Positions 29,659 through 37,601 of a stretch of DNA of 37,601 nt are shown piece after piece. Origin of the DNA: DASWHX01 sp036397995 (lineage in GTDB: Bacteria; Bacteroidota; Bacteroidia; Cytophagales; Cyclobacteriaceae); contig DASWHX010000077.1 in NCBI GenBank assembly GCA_036397995.1, positions 1 to 37,601 of the forward strand, given 5' to 3'. The number at the start of each line of letters is the position of its first letter. Position 1 is the stretch's first letter. The position numbers were made by a program, and so were the translations under genes. The notes beneath the pieces are model-generated. The model was not told where the DNA came from, ran no database searches, and worked only from the letters and a program-made list of their open reading frames with translations.

Positions 29659-31752
29659 ATGGCTAACTTTTTTGATACCGGAATCGAGTTTATTAAAGGA
29701 GTGGGTCCTCAAAAAGCATCTCTTCTCGAAAAAGAACTTAACATTCGAACCTTTGGCGACCTTCTGACTCATTATCCATTCAGGTATGAAGACAGAACCC
29801 GGTTTTATTCCATCAAAGACTTAAATGAATCATTACCCTATGTTCAAATTAAGGGAACTCTAAAGGCATTGTATACCCTTGGCGGTGGGAAAAGAAAAAG
29901 ATTGGTTGGATACATCGTTGACGAATCCGGTGAGATTGAACTTGTTTGGTTCAAAGGAATAAATTGGGTAACAAAGAAATTGAAGATCGGGCTGGAATAT
30001 GTTGTATTTGGAAAGCCTACTCTCTTTGCAAAAAAGTTAAACATTGCACATCCTGAGATTGAAGTACTCACGGAGACGAGTTCAAAAATCAGTTACCTGC
30101 AACCTGTGTATCCCACAACAGAAAAACTTAAATCCAAATTTCTCGACAGCAAGGCAATTTCTAAAATTCAAATCACATTACTGAAAGCTGCTCTGCCGAA
30201 AATGGGTGAATCACTCCCTTCTGGCTTGCTTAATCATTACGGGCTGATGCCCAAGAAAAAGGCGTTGCGACATATTCATTTTCCTTCAAATCAGAATATG
30301 TTGTCAAAAGCATTGTACAGGTTGAAGTTTGAGGAATTATTTTTTATTCAGATGAAGTTATTGATGATGAAGGTTTCAAGAATGGAAAAATTTAAAGGTC
30401 ATGCTTTCAATTCAGCAGAATTGGTTACGGAGTTCTATGAAAAACATTTACCATTTGAACTAACCCGCGCACAGAAACGAGTGGTCAAAGAAGCTTACAG
30501 GGATATGCGTTCCGGTCACCAAATGAACAGGCTGCTTCAGGGCGATGTGGGAAGTGGAAAAACAATTGTTGCCTTTCTTTGCATGTTGCTTGCAATTAAT
30601 GGTGGTACTCAAACTGCACTAATGGCTCCAACTGAAATTCTTGCCAATCAGCATTATAAAGGATTGAGGACTTTTGCCAAGAAAATGAACCTTCGCATCG
30701 CATTGTTAACCGGCGCTACAAATACAAAAGATCGTAAAGTTATCCATCAATATCTTGCCAATGGAGACTTGCACATCCTGGTGGGCACCCATGCGCTGTT
30801 AGAAGACGTGGTTCAGTTTAAAAATCTTGGATTAGCTGTGATTGATGAACAGCACCGGTTTGGTGTTGCCCAAAGATCCAGGCTTTGGGAAAAAAATGCT
30901 GTATTAATTCCGCATGTCTTGGTAATGACAGCTACGCCAATTCCAAGAACATTAGCGATGGCCTTATATGGAGATCTGGATATTTCCGTAATTGACGAAC
31001 TTCCGGCCGGCCGCAAGCCAATTATCACCCGGCATCAGTATGATTCAAACCGGTTAGAATTATTTGGATTTATCAGAAAACAAATTGGTGAGGGAAGACA
31101 AGTATACATAGTTTATCCCTTAATAGAAGAGTCGGAAAAATCCGACCTGAAAGATTTGATGGATGGCTATGAAAGTGTCCGTCGGGCATTTCCTGAATTT
31201 CAGGTAAGCATATTGTACGGTAAAATGAAAAGTGATGCAAAGGATTTTGAAATGTCCCGGTTTCAAAAACGAGAAACTCAGATCATGGTCGCCACCACTG
31301 TTATTGAGGTGGGGGTGGATATACCCAATGCATCTGTTATGATTATTGAAAATGCCGAAAGATTTGGACTTGCCCAGTTACATCAGCTCCGTGGAAGAGT
31401 AGGTCGTGGAGCTGACCAGTCGTATTGCATACTTATGACCAGGTATGAGTTGGGCCAGGATGCACGCACCCGAATTGATACCATGGTTAGAACCAATGAT
31501 GGTTTTGAAATTGCAGATGTTGATCTTCAATTGAGAGGTCCCGGAGATTTGCTGGGTACGCAGCAAAGTGGATTGCTCGATCTTACGGTTGCCGATTTGT
31601 CAAAAGATGGAAAGATTTTGCAAGTTGCCCGGGAAGCTGCAATTGCCATTTTGAAAAAAGACCCGGAGTTAAAATCCGGAGAGAACGAATACCTCAACCA
31701 AAAACTAAAATCCATCTCTGAGACCTTTGTGAATTGGAGCAGGGTTAGCTAA
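29659..31752 (+). CDS. recG: ATP-dependent DNA helicase RecG
   Basis: The 697-residue protein has the full RecG layout: N-terminal wedge domain with the OB fold (GVGPQKASLLEKELNIRTFG start, YVQIKGTLKALY), then the helicase core with Walker A LLQGDVGSGKTIVAF, Walker B VIDEQHRFGVAQR, motif III TATPIPRTLAMALYGDLD, motif V ATTVIEVGVDIPNA and motif VI QLRGRVGRG, and the C-terminal RecG block. It remodels stalled forks and Holliday junctions. The ATG at 29659 is 3 bp after gldD, so transcription is shared; the sensor gene follows 23 bp after its stop. Confidence 0.96.
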   Translation: MANFFDTGIEFIKGVGPQKASLLEKELNIRTFGDLLTHYPFRYEDRTRFYSIKDLNESLPYVQIKGTLKALYTLGGGKRKRLVGYIVDESGEIELVWFKGINWVTKKLKIGLEYVVFGKPTLFAKKLNIAHPEIEVLTETSSKISYLQPVYPTTEKLKSKFLDSKAISKIQITLLKAALPKMGESLPSGLLNHYGLMPKKKALRHIHFPSNQNMLSKALYRLKFEELFFIQMKLLMMKVSRMEKFKGHAFNSAELVTEFYEKHLPFELTRAQKRVVKEAYRDMRSGHQMNRLLQGDVGSGKTIVAFLCMLLAINGGTQTALMAPTEILANQHYKGLRTFAKKMNLRIALLTGATNTKDRKVIHQYLANGDLHILVGTHALLEDVVQFKNLGLAVIDEQHRFGVAQRSRLWEKNAVLIPHVLVMTATPIPRTLAMALYGDLDISVIDELPAGRKPIITRHQYDSNRLELFGFIRKQIGEGRQVYIVYPLIEESEKSDLKDLMDGYESVRRAFPEFQVSILYGKMKSDAKDFEMSRFQKRETQIMVATTVIEVGVDIPNASVMIIENAERFGLAQLHQLRGRVGRGADQSYCILMTRYELGQDARTRIDTMVRTNDGFEIADVDLQLRGPGDLLGTQQSGLLDLTVADLSKDGKILQVAREAAIAILKKDPELKSGENEYLNQKLKSISETFVNWSRVS

Positions 31753-31775
31753 GTTTGATATTGGACTTTCATCAT

Positions 31776-34442
31776 ATGAAAAAAATTTTCTTATTCTTTG
31801 CAGGAGTTTTATTTTCAATCTCATACCTGCCTGCTCAACATGGGCATTTTTATTTAACCAACCATGTGCCCAGGACAGTTACATTTGAAAACACCAATTT
31901 TAAAATAATCCAAAATAGTCAGGGAATTTTATATATAGCCAATAACAGGGGATTGATTGCATATGATGGCACGAACTGGGATTTTATAGAAACACCGGAA
32001 GCCATTTTTTCTATCGCCATCGATCAGACGGATCAGATATTTATAGGTGGTCAAAGCGGATTCGGAAGGCTAATAAAGGTTAGTCGAAATGAGTTTCTGT
32101 ATGAATCGTTGTCGGATAGCGTAGTTTCCGCCAATGAAATCTTTGAAATAAAAGAGCATCTTGGAAAAATATATTTTCTTAACCAGAAAGCAGTATTCAT
32201 TTATGAGAGCGGCAAGATTAGCGAATTACGATTAAAAGATGCATCCGTTTTTCGGACTTTCGCACCTCTACCACAGGAGTTGCTTGCCATTACCAATGAT
32301 GGGAGAGTGTTAAGCATATCGGAAAGTCTTAAAAGTTTTGATCCAGGAATTGGGTATGATGTAACCCTGGAAACTTCTTTTCTAAGTCCTGATAAATCAA
32401 AAGCAATACTAATCGATTCTGATGGCAATTTGTTTCTATATGAAAACAGAACCGCAGCTAAAATAGTTTTTAATGATAAGGAGTTGTTGTCAAAATTTAT
32501 TGTTACTTCTGGTGTTTGGCTGGAGGGGGATATTCTTGCAATTGGCAGCCTTGAGAGTGGAGTAGTCTTTCTTGATTTAAATAAGAAAACCTTGCTTGAG
32601 GTATTGAACTACGAATCAGGGTTGCCTGATAATCAAATATTCTCGATGACCCGCGACAGAGTTGAGAATAGTCTTTGGATTTCTCACGCATATGGATTCA
32701 GCCGCGTTTCGCCTTTTCTTCCTTTCCACAGCTATGGGAGATTTCCTGGAATAAACGGAAAACTTTTGACCGGCTATTTTGGAGGGAACCAGATTTATTT
32801 GGGCACTTCAGTAGGATTATTCCGGCTGCAGGAAGTGCGCGAGTTCAGGGAAAAAGTGATTTACGTTCCGGTAAGAACATCTACAGGACCTACATCTGTT
32901 CAGGAAGCAGAGAAACTGCAAGATGAAAAAAAGTCACGACGAGGTTTATTCGGTTTCCTGCGCAGAAAGGAGGAAGAAGAAAAGGAAGCTGTAGTGGAGC
33001 AACAACAAATTAAATTGCAAAGGAGGGTTGTCCAGGAGGAAACTTCCAGGGAATGGAAATACAAGAAAATTGAGGGGATCCATTCAAGGGTTATGAAATT
33101 AGTTGGAACCAACGGTGGTATTGTCGTAGCAAGTCTCTCCGGTCTATTTGAAGTAAAAGGTAATAACGAAATACCAATCTCTTCTGAACCTTTCACCTTT
33201 GTTCATGCAATGAAGGGAATTGACGGGGTTATTGCCGCTGGAGCGAATGGTGGCGTTTCGTTTTTCAGGAAGTCAGGTGACAACTGGTCCTCTTATCCAA
33301 CTTTTTCGGAGATAGAAGAATATATCCAATTTATTTTTCAAGATTCAAAGAACAATATTTGGCTGCTTGGTCCTAATGTAGCTTATAAGGCTACACTGTT
33401 TCAGGATGTTATTGATAATCTTGAATTCTGGCCCATCGAAAACCCCTTTTATTCCACAAATATTGGAGGGGAAATCAACGGACAGGTGTATATATTAAAC
33501 TCAAATTCATTGTATACATTCAATGAAATCACGAAGGAAATTGAGAAGAAGGAATCAACGAATTTGTGGAGTAAATTTCCTGAGCGAACAATTTCAGATC
33601 TGGATGGCACCATCTGGATTTATGATGGCAAGGATTGGAGTCCCTTGGGTAGCCAATACCTCACCTCCCGCAAGATAAGGCCCATAAGTCTTTTCAACGA
33701 AGTCTCATTCCTGACCTACGATAAAGATTCCGATTCATTTTGGATAATAACAGGGGAGAATGATTTATATAAAATGTCAAATAAAGACACCATTGTAAGC
33801 AACCATCTTCCATTGTTACTTCGAGAAATCAAGAATGGTCAACGACTCCTCCCGATTGAGGGTAATTTTGAAATTCAGCAAAACCAAAATTCTCTTGGTT
33901 TCAATTTTCTGAAGGCTGATTTTGACAATCTTTTCAAAATCGAGTACCGCTATAAACTGGAAGGACTAAATGCATCATGGTCTGAGTGGTCTGGAGATTT
34001 CAACAATATCAGTTTTCCATTTCTGCCTGAAGGTAATTATGTTCTAAATTTCGAAAGCCGTGATGTGTTCGGCCAAATAAATAGTCTTGAGCCATTCACA
34101 TTCAAAATTGTTCCACCGTATTGGAAGCGACCCTGGTTTTATGGAGTCGAGATAATAGCATTTGGAGGATTGTTTCTCTTGTCCTTCCGGCTCAACAGGA
34201 TTGATCATAAATACAAATTCCTCAGCAAACTTCTTGCATTCCTTACTTTAATTTTGGCCGTTGAGTTCATTCAGATAGTTGCTGAACTAAAATTCCCATC
34301 CGGCAATTCACCTGTTACCGGTTTCTTCATCCAGGTATTCATTGCCCTTGTCCTTCTTCCTTTAGAAGGAGTTGTAAGGCGTGCAGTATTCAGAATCGAA
34401 GAAACCCAAGACATGAAAGCTTTTAATAAGAAAGCCAAATAA
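31776..34442 (+). CDS. Propeller/Y_Y_Y sensor protein with no output domain
   Basis: From the ATG at 31776 the protein has 888 residues; a TTG seven codons upstream is rejected because residues 1-21 are a signal peptide ending in PAQ. The next 690 residues are repeated beta-propeller blades of the two-component regulator (Reg_prop) type (GILYIANNRGLIAYDG; ENSLWISHAYGFSRV; NIWLLGPN). Residues 698-780 are a Y_Y_Y domain. Three membrane segments follow (788-806, 819-838, 848-867) and a short basic tail. There is no histidine kinase, GGDEF or HTH part, unlike most of the family. A charged stretch near residues 372-432 interrupts the propeller. It follows recG by 23 bp. Confidence 0.85.
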   Translation: MKKIFLFFAGVLFSISYLPAQHGHFYLTNHVPRTVTFENTNFKIIQNSQGILYIANNRGLIAYDGTNWDFIETPEAIFSIAIDQTDQIFIGGQSGFGRLIKVSRNEFLYESLSDSVVSANEIFEIKEHLGKIYFLNQKAVFIYESGKISELRLKDASVFRTFAPLPQELLAITNDGRVLSISESLKSFDPGIGYDVTLETSFLSPDKSKAILIDSDGNLFLYENRTAAKIVFNDKELLSKFIVTSGVWLEGDILAIGSLESGVVFLDLNKKTLLEVLNYESGLPDNQIFSMTRDRVENSLWISHAYGFSRVSPFLPFHSYGRFPGINGKLLTGYFGGNQIYLGTSVGLFRLQEVREFREKVIYVPVRTSTGPTSVQEAEKLQDEKKSRRGLFGFLRRKEEEEKEAVVEQQQIKLQRRVVQEETSREWKYKKIEGIHSRVMKLVGTNGGIVVASLSGLFEVKGNNEIPISSEPFTFVHAMKGIDGVIAAGANGGVSFFRKSGDNWSSYPTFSEIEEYIQFIFQDSKNNIWLLGPNVAYKATLFQDVIDNLEFWPIENPFYSTNIGGEINGQVYILNSNSLYTFNEITKEIEKKESTNLWSKFPERTISDLDGTIWIYDGKDWSPLGSQYLTSRKIRPISLFNEVSFLTYDKDSDSFWIITGENDLYKMSNKDTIVSNHLPLLLREIKNGQRLLPIEGNFEIQQNQNSLGFNFLKADFDNLFKIEYRYKLEGLNASWSEWSGDFNNISFPFLPEGNYVLNFESRDVFGQINSLEPFTFKIVPPYWKRPWFYGVEIIAFGGLFLLSFRLNRIDHKYKFLSKLLAFLTLILAVEFIQIVAELKFPSGNSPVTGFFIQVFIALVLLPLEGVVRRAVFRIEETQDMKAFNKKAK

Positions 34443-34499
34443 CTTCGCACTTTTTGATTGAAAATTTCTAATATTAGGTAAGACTAAATTCCTATATCA

Positions 34500-35282
34500 A
34501 TGAAATCATTCCTTATCGCTGCACTGATCCTTTTCCTGGGGGCAGGTTGCCAGACGGAAAAACAATCACAGACAATTACTGAGGAGAATCCACCAATGGA
34601 GGATTTTAATTTCGAAGAATCTGATTCCAATGCAATTGTTATTGCCGACAGTGTTATGAAGAAAATGGGTGGGAGGAAAAATTGGGATGAAACACGATAT
34701 ATAAGCTGGACATTTTTTGGAAGACGAAAATTGTTGTGGGATAAGTGGGATGGAAATGTGAGAATTGAATTCCTGAATGATCCTTCAACGATCTATTTAG
34801 TGAATGTTAACTCCATGCAAGGAAAAGCTATGAAGGCCGGTGTGGAAATTACCCATCCTGACAGTCTGGCAAAAGAACTTGAACGAGCACAGGCTTTATG
34901 GATCAATGACTCTTACTGGCTTTTCATGCCTTTCAAACTTAAAGACAGTGGCGTAACATTAAAATACATTCGTCAAGACTCAACAATTACCGGGACGCTG
35001 TCGGATGTGTTGCAATTAACTTTTAAGAATGTGGGAAATACACCAAATAATAAATATGAGGTCTGGGTGAATCGGGATGAGGGATTGATTACCCAATGGG
35101 CATACTTCCAAAATTCAGCCCAGGATAGCGCATCTTTTATCAGGCCATTTGATAATTATCAAAAGTATGGAAAAATATTGCTATCCGGTGATCGCTCAGA
35201 TAATGGTGGCCCGGGAAATATAAAAGTAATGGAATCTGTCCCAGAAGAAGCCTTCACATCATTTGATTTCTCTCACCAATAA
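34500..35282 (+). CDS. Lipoprotein of unknown function (DUF6503-like)
   Basis: The 260-residue protein has a clear lipoprotein signal with the Cys at residue 17 (LFLGAGC), followed by an acidic, disordered linker. The body, from about residue 48, begins ADSVMKKMGGRKNWDETRYI and has WTFFGRRKLLWDKWDGNVRIE, WLFMPFKLKDSGVTLKY and YEVWVNRDEGLITQWAYFQ. This is the half-barrel pattern of LolA-like outer-membrane lipoproteins and resembles DUF6503. Function is unknown. A stem-loop follows the stop codon. The gap from the sensor gene is 57 bp. Confidence 0.75.
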   Translation: MKSFLIAALILFLGAGCQTEKQSQTITEENPPMEDFNFEESDSNAIVIADSVMKKMGGRKNWDETRYISWTFFGRRKLLWDKWDGNVRIEFLNDPSTIYLVNVNSMQGKAMKAGVEITHPDSLAKELERAQALWINDSYWLFMPFKLKDSGVTLKYIRQDSTITGTLSDVLQLTFKNVGNTPNNKYEVWVNRDEGLITQWAYFQNSAQDSASFIRPFDNYQKYGKILLSGDRSDNGGPGNIKVMESVPEEAFTSFDFSHQ

Positions 35283-35304
35283 GAAGCCCCTGATCGGGGC
35301 TTCT
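35282..35304 (+). terminator. Stem-loop after the lipoprotein gene
   Basis: AGAAGCCCC (35282-35290) and GGGGCTTCT (35296-35304) form a perfect 9-bp GC-rich stem with a 5-nt loop, starting on the last base of the stop codon. Downstream T content is weak (ACTTCACT), so termination is probable but may be incomplete. From here to 35453 nothing else clear is seen. Confidence 0.65.
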
Positions 35305-35453
35305 ACTTCACTATGCGCTATGAACCTGTGAGGGTAAATCCTCTCTAATTGAGGAAATAGTGAATTCTTTGGGTTGATTCTCAATTTACAAACAAGTTTC
35401 TTAAATAATTAGTTCTTTTAACTCTTTTTGAAGGCTATGCGTATCTTTAGAGT

Positions 35454-35924
35454 ATGGAAAGAGATGTTTCCAAGCTGTTGAAAGCCCAACTTAAAAAACT
35501 TAATTCCAAAGATTTTGATCTTGAAGCATGGAAAAGTTCCACCTCCGCCGTGTTATCCATAGCTTTCGGCGCTGATGATCCTCATGTTCATGAAATTCAG
35601 AAATTAAAAATCGATTACGGAAGTTGGGCCTTGAGAGACGCTAAAGCTTCTTACGACCCTATGGTAACTTGTAAAAAAATAGGCAAAGAGGTTGTTGAAA
35701 TCGCGCTGAGTCAACTAGGTGACAGGGAAGAATTAACGTCTGATTTAAATTCCATTTTGGAAAGTCAGTTAATGGATAAATCTCTAAAAGAAATAAGGAA
35801 GGTTTTGAAATCCAGTAAGTCTGATTCAAAGAAAGGAGAAAAACTGCAAGAAATTCTGAAAGGTTTGGATAACGACAATCTGGCTTCTATTCTCGCGCAA
35901 ATGATCTTGAAAAGCGAGAATTAA
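35454..35924 (+). CDS. Hypothetical helical protein with a WK..T...L...FG module
   Basis: I do not recognise this 156-residue cytosolic protein. It is almost all helical and highly charged. The first part, DVSKLLKAQLKKLNSKDFDL then EAWKSSTSAVLSIAFGADDP, has the pattern of a short N-terminal helical module found in several nucleotide- or effector-linked proteins of bacterial defence (a Trp-Lys then Thr, a Leu and Phe-Gly, then a stretch of polar residues); here it is free-standing. The C-terminal half is Lys/Ser-rich and ends NDNLASILAQMILKSEN. The ATG at 35454 opens the frame; a one-mismatch -7 box (TATCTTTA) lies 12 bp upstream. Confidence 0.6.
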   Translation: MERDVSKLLKAQLKKLNSKDFDLEAWKSSTSAVLSIAFGADDPHVHEIQKLKIDYGSWALRDAKASYDPMVTCKKIGKEVVEIALSQLGDREELTSDLNSILESQLMDKSLKEIRKVLKSSKSDSKKGEKLQEILKGLDNDNLASILAQMILKSEN

Positions 35925-35949
35925 ATTCCACTTACATCTCCAGCCTAAA

Positions 35950-36135
35950 CTAAACCAGAAATATTTTGCTCTTCAACGCAAGTTGAATCTCTCTCAGTGC
36001 CCTTATTTTAAAATCATCATCAGATCCTGCTTTTTGAGGGCTGGTGAAGTTTCTAATAAAGGAGAGAACCTTAACTTGCTGATCCTTGTTTAGGCTTTCG
36101 AGAGATAGCAAGATTTCACTTCTTGTATCCTTCAT
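35950..36135 (-). CDS. Small hypothetical protein, possible DUF2281-like antitoxin
   Basis: The ATG at 36135 opens 61 residues. The core LNKDQQVKVLSFIRNF resembles the amphipathic segment of DUF2281/VapB-type antitoxins (L-x-x-x-Q-Q-x-x-V-L-x-F-I). The rest is charged (SDDDFKIRALREIQLALKSK). An overlapping upstream minus-strand frame (36226-36116, 36 codons) could be a partner, but it has no match I know. Weak evidence overall: the gene is short, in a 350-bp gap between two plus-strand genes, and has no clear promoter. Confidence 0.35.
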   Translation of the reverse strand: MKDTRSEILLSLESLNKDQQVKVLSFIRNFTSPQKAGSDDDFKIRALREIQLALKSKIFLV

Positions 36136-36278
36136 TGCTGTTAGACATTAGTTCGTTAATTAAAGTAAACGTATTTAAACCATAATTGTTAGCCACAAAA
36201 TGATTAGTAATGAATTCGTAAAGCATACTTTTTGTTAGATTAACATTGCCAAAATCAATTATTAACGAAATTAGAAGC

Positions 36279-36929
36279 ATGAAATTAACTAACGCCTCAA
36301 TTCTGGTTCTTTTACTTACATCATACTCTATAGTTGAAAGTAACCCCAAAATTGGGCCAACCATGAAATTAAACAATATGAAGACTGAGGTTGCAACTTT
36401 TGGCGCCGGCTGCTTTTGGTGTGTCGAGGCCATTTTTCAAAGTTTGAAAGGAGTAGAAAAAGTAGTTTCCGGCTATTCGGGTGGAAAAATCAAGAATCCT
36501 TCTTATCGGGAAGTTAGTTCAGGACTTAGCGGCCATGCCGAGGTAGTTCAAATTACCTATTACCCTGATATTATTGCTTATAAGGAACTGCTGGAAGTCT
36601 TTTGGCAAACCCATGATCCCACTACTTTGAACAGACAAGGTGCGGATGTTGGAACTCAATACCGGAGTGTAATTTATTATCACGATGAAGAGCAGAAAAA
36701 CGCAGCGGAATTTTACAAGCAGGAATTAACGAAAGCCGGAGTTTTTCTGAATCCTATTATTACTGAAATTAAAAAGTTTGAAGGCTTTTTCATTGCTGAA
36801 GAATATCATCAGAATTATTTCATGTTGAACTCTGATGCTCCTTATTGCAACTATGTAATTAAGCCAAAGATGGAGAAGTTTAAAAAAGCTTTTGCAGAGA
36901 AGTATAAAAAGGCAGAGATAGATAATTAA
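36279..36929 (+). CDS. msrA: Peptide-methionine (S)-S-oxide reductase MsrA, possibly exported
   Basis: The MsrA core is complete: TEVATFGAGCFWCVEAIF with the catalytic Cys (C45 when counted from ATG 36279), VVSGYSGGK, GHAEVVQITYYPD, QGADVGTQYRSVIYYH and AEEYHQNYF. It reduces methionine-S-sulfoxide in proteins and needs thioredoxin-type electrons. From ATG 36279 a hydrophobic stretch (SILVLLLTSYSIV, about residues 7-20) could be a signal peptide, so it may act in the periplasm; ATGs at 36363 and 36378 would give a cytosolic form. The choice of start is open; the TTG at 36246 is unlikely. There is no MsrB domain and no msrB gene in the window. Confidence 0.88.
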   Translation: MKLTNASILVLLLTSYSIVESNPKIGPTMKLNNMKTEVATFGAGCFWCVEAIFQSLKGVEKVVSGYSGGKIKNPSYREVSSGLSGHAEVVQITYYPDIIAYKELLEVFWQTHDPTTLNRQGADVGTQYRSVIYYHDEEQKNAAEFYKQELTKAGVFLNPIITEIKKFEGFFIAEEYHQNYFMLNSDAPYCNYVIKPKMEKFKKAFAEKYKKAEIDN

Positions 36930-36974
36930 GAAACTTAGTGTTTCACAGGAACAGGATCATTTGTGCTTTTTCGT

Positions 36975-37601
36975 TTAATTAGTCCCCTCACTAATTTTTG
37001 GTATCTCAAACTCCCGAATCAGTTGCCCGTTATTTGATTTCCAGGTACCTTTCATTACCTGACTTTTCTTATCCACGGTTACATTGAAAACACCATAACT
37101 GGATTCGGCAGGGTAAAACTTCTCCGGCCCGCCCCAATATTTTTCAATAATTTCTCTTTTCCATGCTGGTTCCTCGTCATAAGGCAATCTGTACTCTTCC
37201 ATAGTAACTTCAAAATGATCGCCACTGTCGCCAAAAGTGCCCCGCATGTCTATTTGTTTAATGTCGTCCTGGGTGGTAAACTTGTTAAACCCAGTGAGTT
37301 TTCTTTCCGGGTTCACGTTGTCAACCGGATAAATACTAATCCTAATCTCCTTGTCGGCGAAGCTTCCCTGCCAGGTTCCATTCAATATCTTATAAAATGA
37401 ATCCGGTGGAGTTGGATGAATTCTTCCGGTTCGGATTTGGCTGATGGGTTCCCATGATATTCTGGCAAGGGGGTGATCGCTTTTCTTTAATTTTTCAGTA
37501 AGGAAAAATTGCTTTCGAGTAAACATTTCCCTTGGCCTTACTTCATTGAATCTGAATTCATTGGCGATATCTCCCAGGTTTTCAACCCAGATCAGGAACC
37601 G
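36975..37601 (-). CDS. Unknown protein, N-terminus cut off by window edge
   Basis: The frame is open from the stop at 36975 to the right edge with no stop codon, so the ATG at 37526 is probably internal and at least 208 residues lie in the window. I do not recognise it. The part read has RFLIWVENLGDIANEFRF, then a linker, and a domain with ILNGTWQGSFADKEIRISIY, GTFGDSGDHFEVTMEEY and GVFNVTVDKKSQVMKGTW. The two GTW-containing strands suggest a small lipocalin-like beta-barrel at the C-terminus. The larger part, which would name the family, is upstream of the window. Confidence 0.6.
   Translation of the reverse strand, partial: RFLIWVENLGDIANEFRFNEVRPREMFTRKQFFLTEKLKKSDHPLARISWEPISQIRTGRIHPTPPDSFYKILNGTWQGSFADKEIRISIYPVDNVNPERKLTGFNKFTTQDDIKQIDMRGTFGDSGDHFEVTMEEYRLPYDEEPAWKREIIEKYWGGPEKFYPAESSYGVFNVTVDKKSQVMKGTWKSNNGQLIREFEIPKISEGTN

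Noticed and set aside
32893..33080. Charged stretch in the sensor gene as a frameshifted or foreign insert
   Set aside because: The frame stays open on both sides, and the propeller pattern resumes after it, so it is an in-frame insertion and not a break.
36227..36433. Upstream part of the 105-codon minus-strand frame over the start of msrA
   Set aside because: It lies antisense to the conserved MsrA core and leader, so most of it is a shadow. Only the last 36 codons outside msrA are kept as a weak finding.

Overview
The window looks like chromosomal DNA of a gliding member of the Bacteroidota, most likely order Cytophagales. The supporting signs are three gliding-motility genes (gldB, gldE, gldD), the block rng / 29-aa COX24-like gene / TPR gene / HU gene facing mutY-ssb-gldE-gldD, signal peptides ending in AQ, lipoprotein boxes, a Type IX secretion sorting-domain remnant, matches to the TAnnTTTG -7 promoter box, and little Shine-Dalgarno signal. 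GC is low to moderate. I see no integrase, IS element, CRISPR array, rRNA or tRNA.

Layout. 1-2271 (minus): an SDR cut by the left edge, an exported amidohydrolase, and a 462-bp gap holding a likely terminator-ended small RNA. 2272-6068 (minus): DUF4136 lipoprotein, two small unknown genes, a family 2 glycosyltransferase, and a DnaQ-like exonuclease fused to a UvrC-like GIY-YIG/Cys-cluster module. 6241-10991: thioredoxin, then an M1 peptidase/HupE pair divergent from a DUF6702 gene, a 2H phosphoesterase and a YbjQ protein. 11014-13685: a covalent-flavin amine oxidase, a YopX-like protein and an unknown secreted protein. 13735-17949: M28 peptidase, a geranylgeranyl-reductase-like flavoprotein, a T9SS-domain remnant, a UbiA prenyltransferase and a type III polyketide synthase; the flavoprotein, UbiA and PKS form a small putative phenolic or quinone lipid locus. 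18132-20764: a tightly overlapped chain of ECF sigma factor, small unknown protein, endonuclease III and family 4 glycosyltransferase. 20761-25918: gldB, a transglutaminase-like protein, RNase G, a 29-aa COX24/mS38-like protein, a TPR protein and HU. 26057-34442: mutY, ssb, gldE, gldD, recG and a large propeller/Y_Y_Y sensor with no output domain. 34500-37601: a lipoprotein, two small unknown genes, an msrA and a gene running off the right edge.

Themes. DNA repair and metabolism genes (exo/GIY-YIG, nth, mutY, ssb, recG, HU) alternate with envelope and gliding genes. Eight genes appear to start with GTG or TTG. Three convergent pairs share their stop codons in 4-bp overlaps, and a fourth pair overlaps by 17 bp, so no terminator fits between them. 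The parts most worth following up are the PKS/UbiA/flavoprotein locus, the small RNA at 1893-1981, the T9SS remnant beside UbiA, and the likely DUF6702/HupE split architecture.
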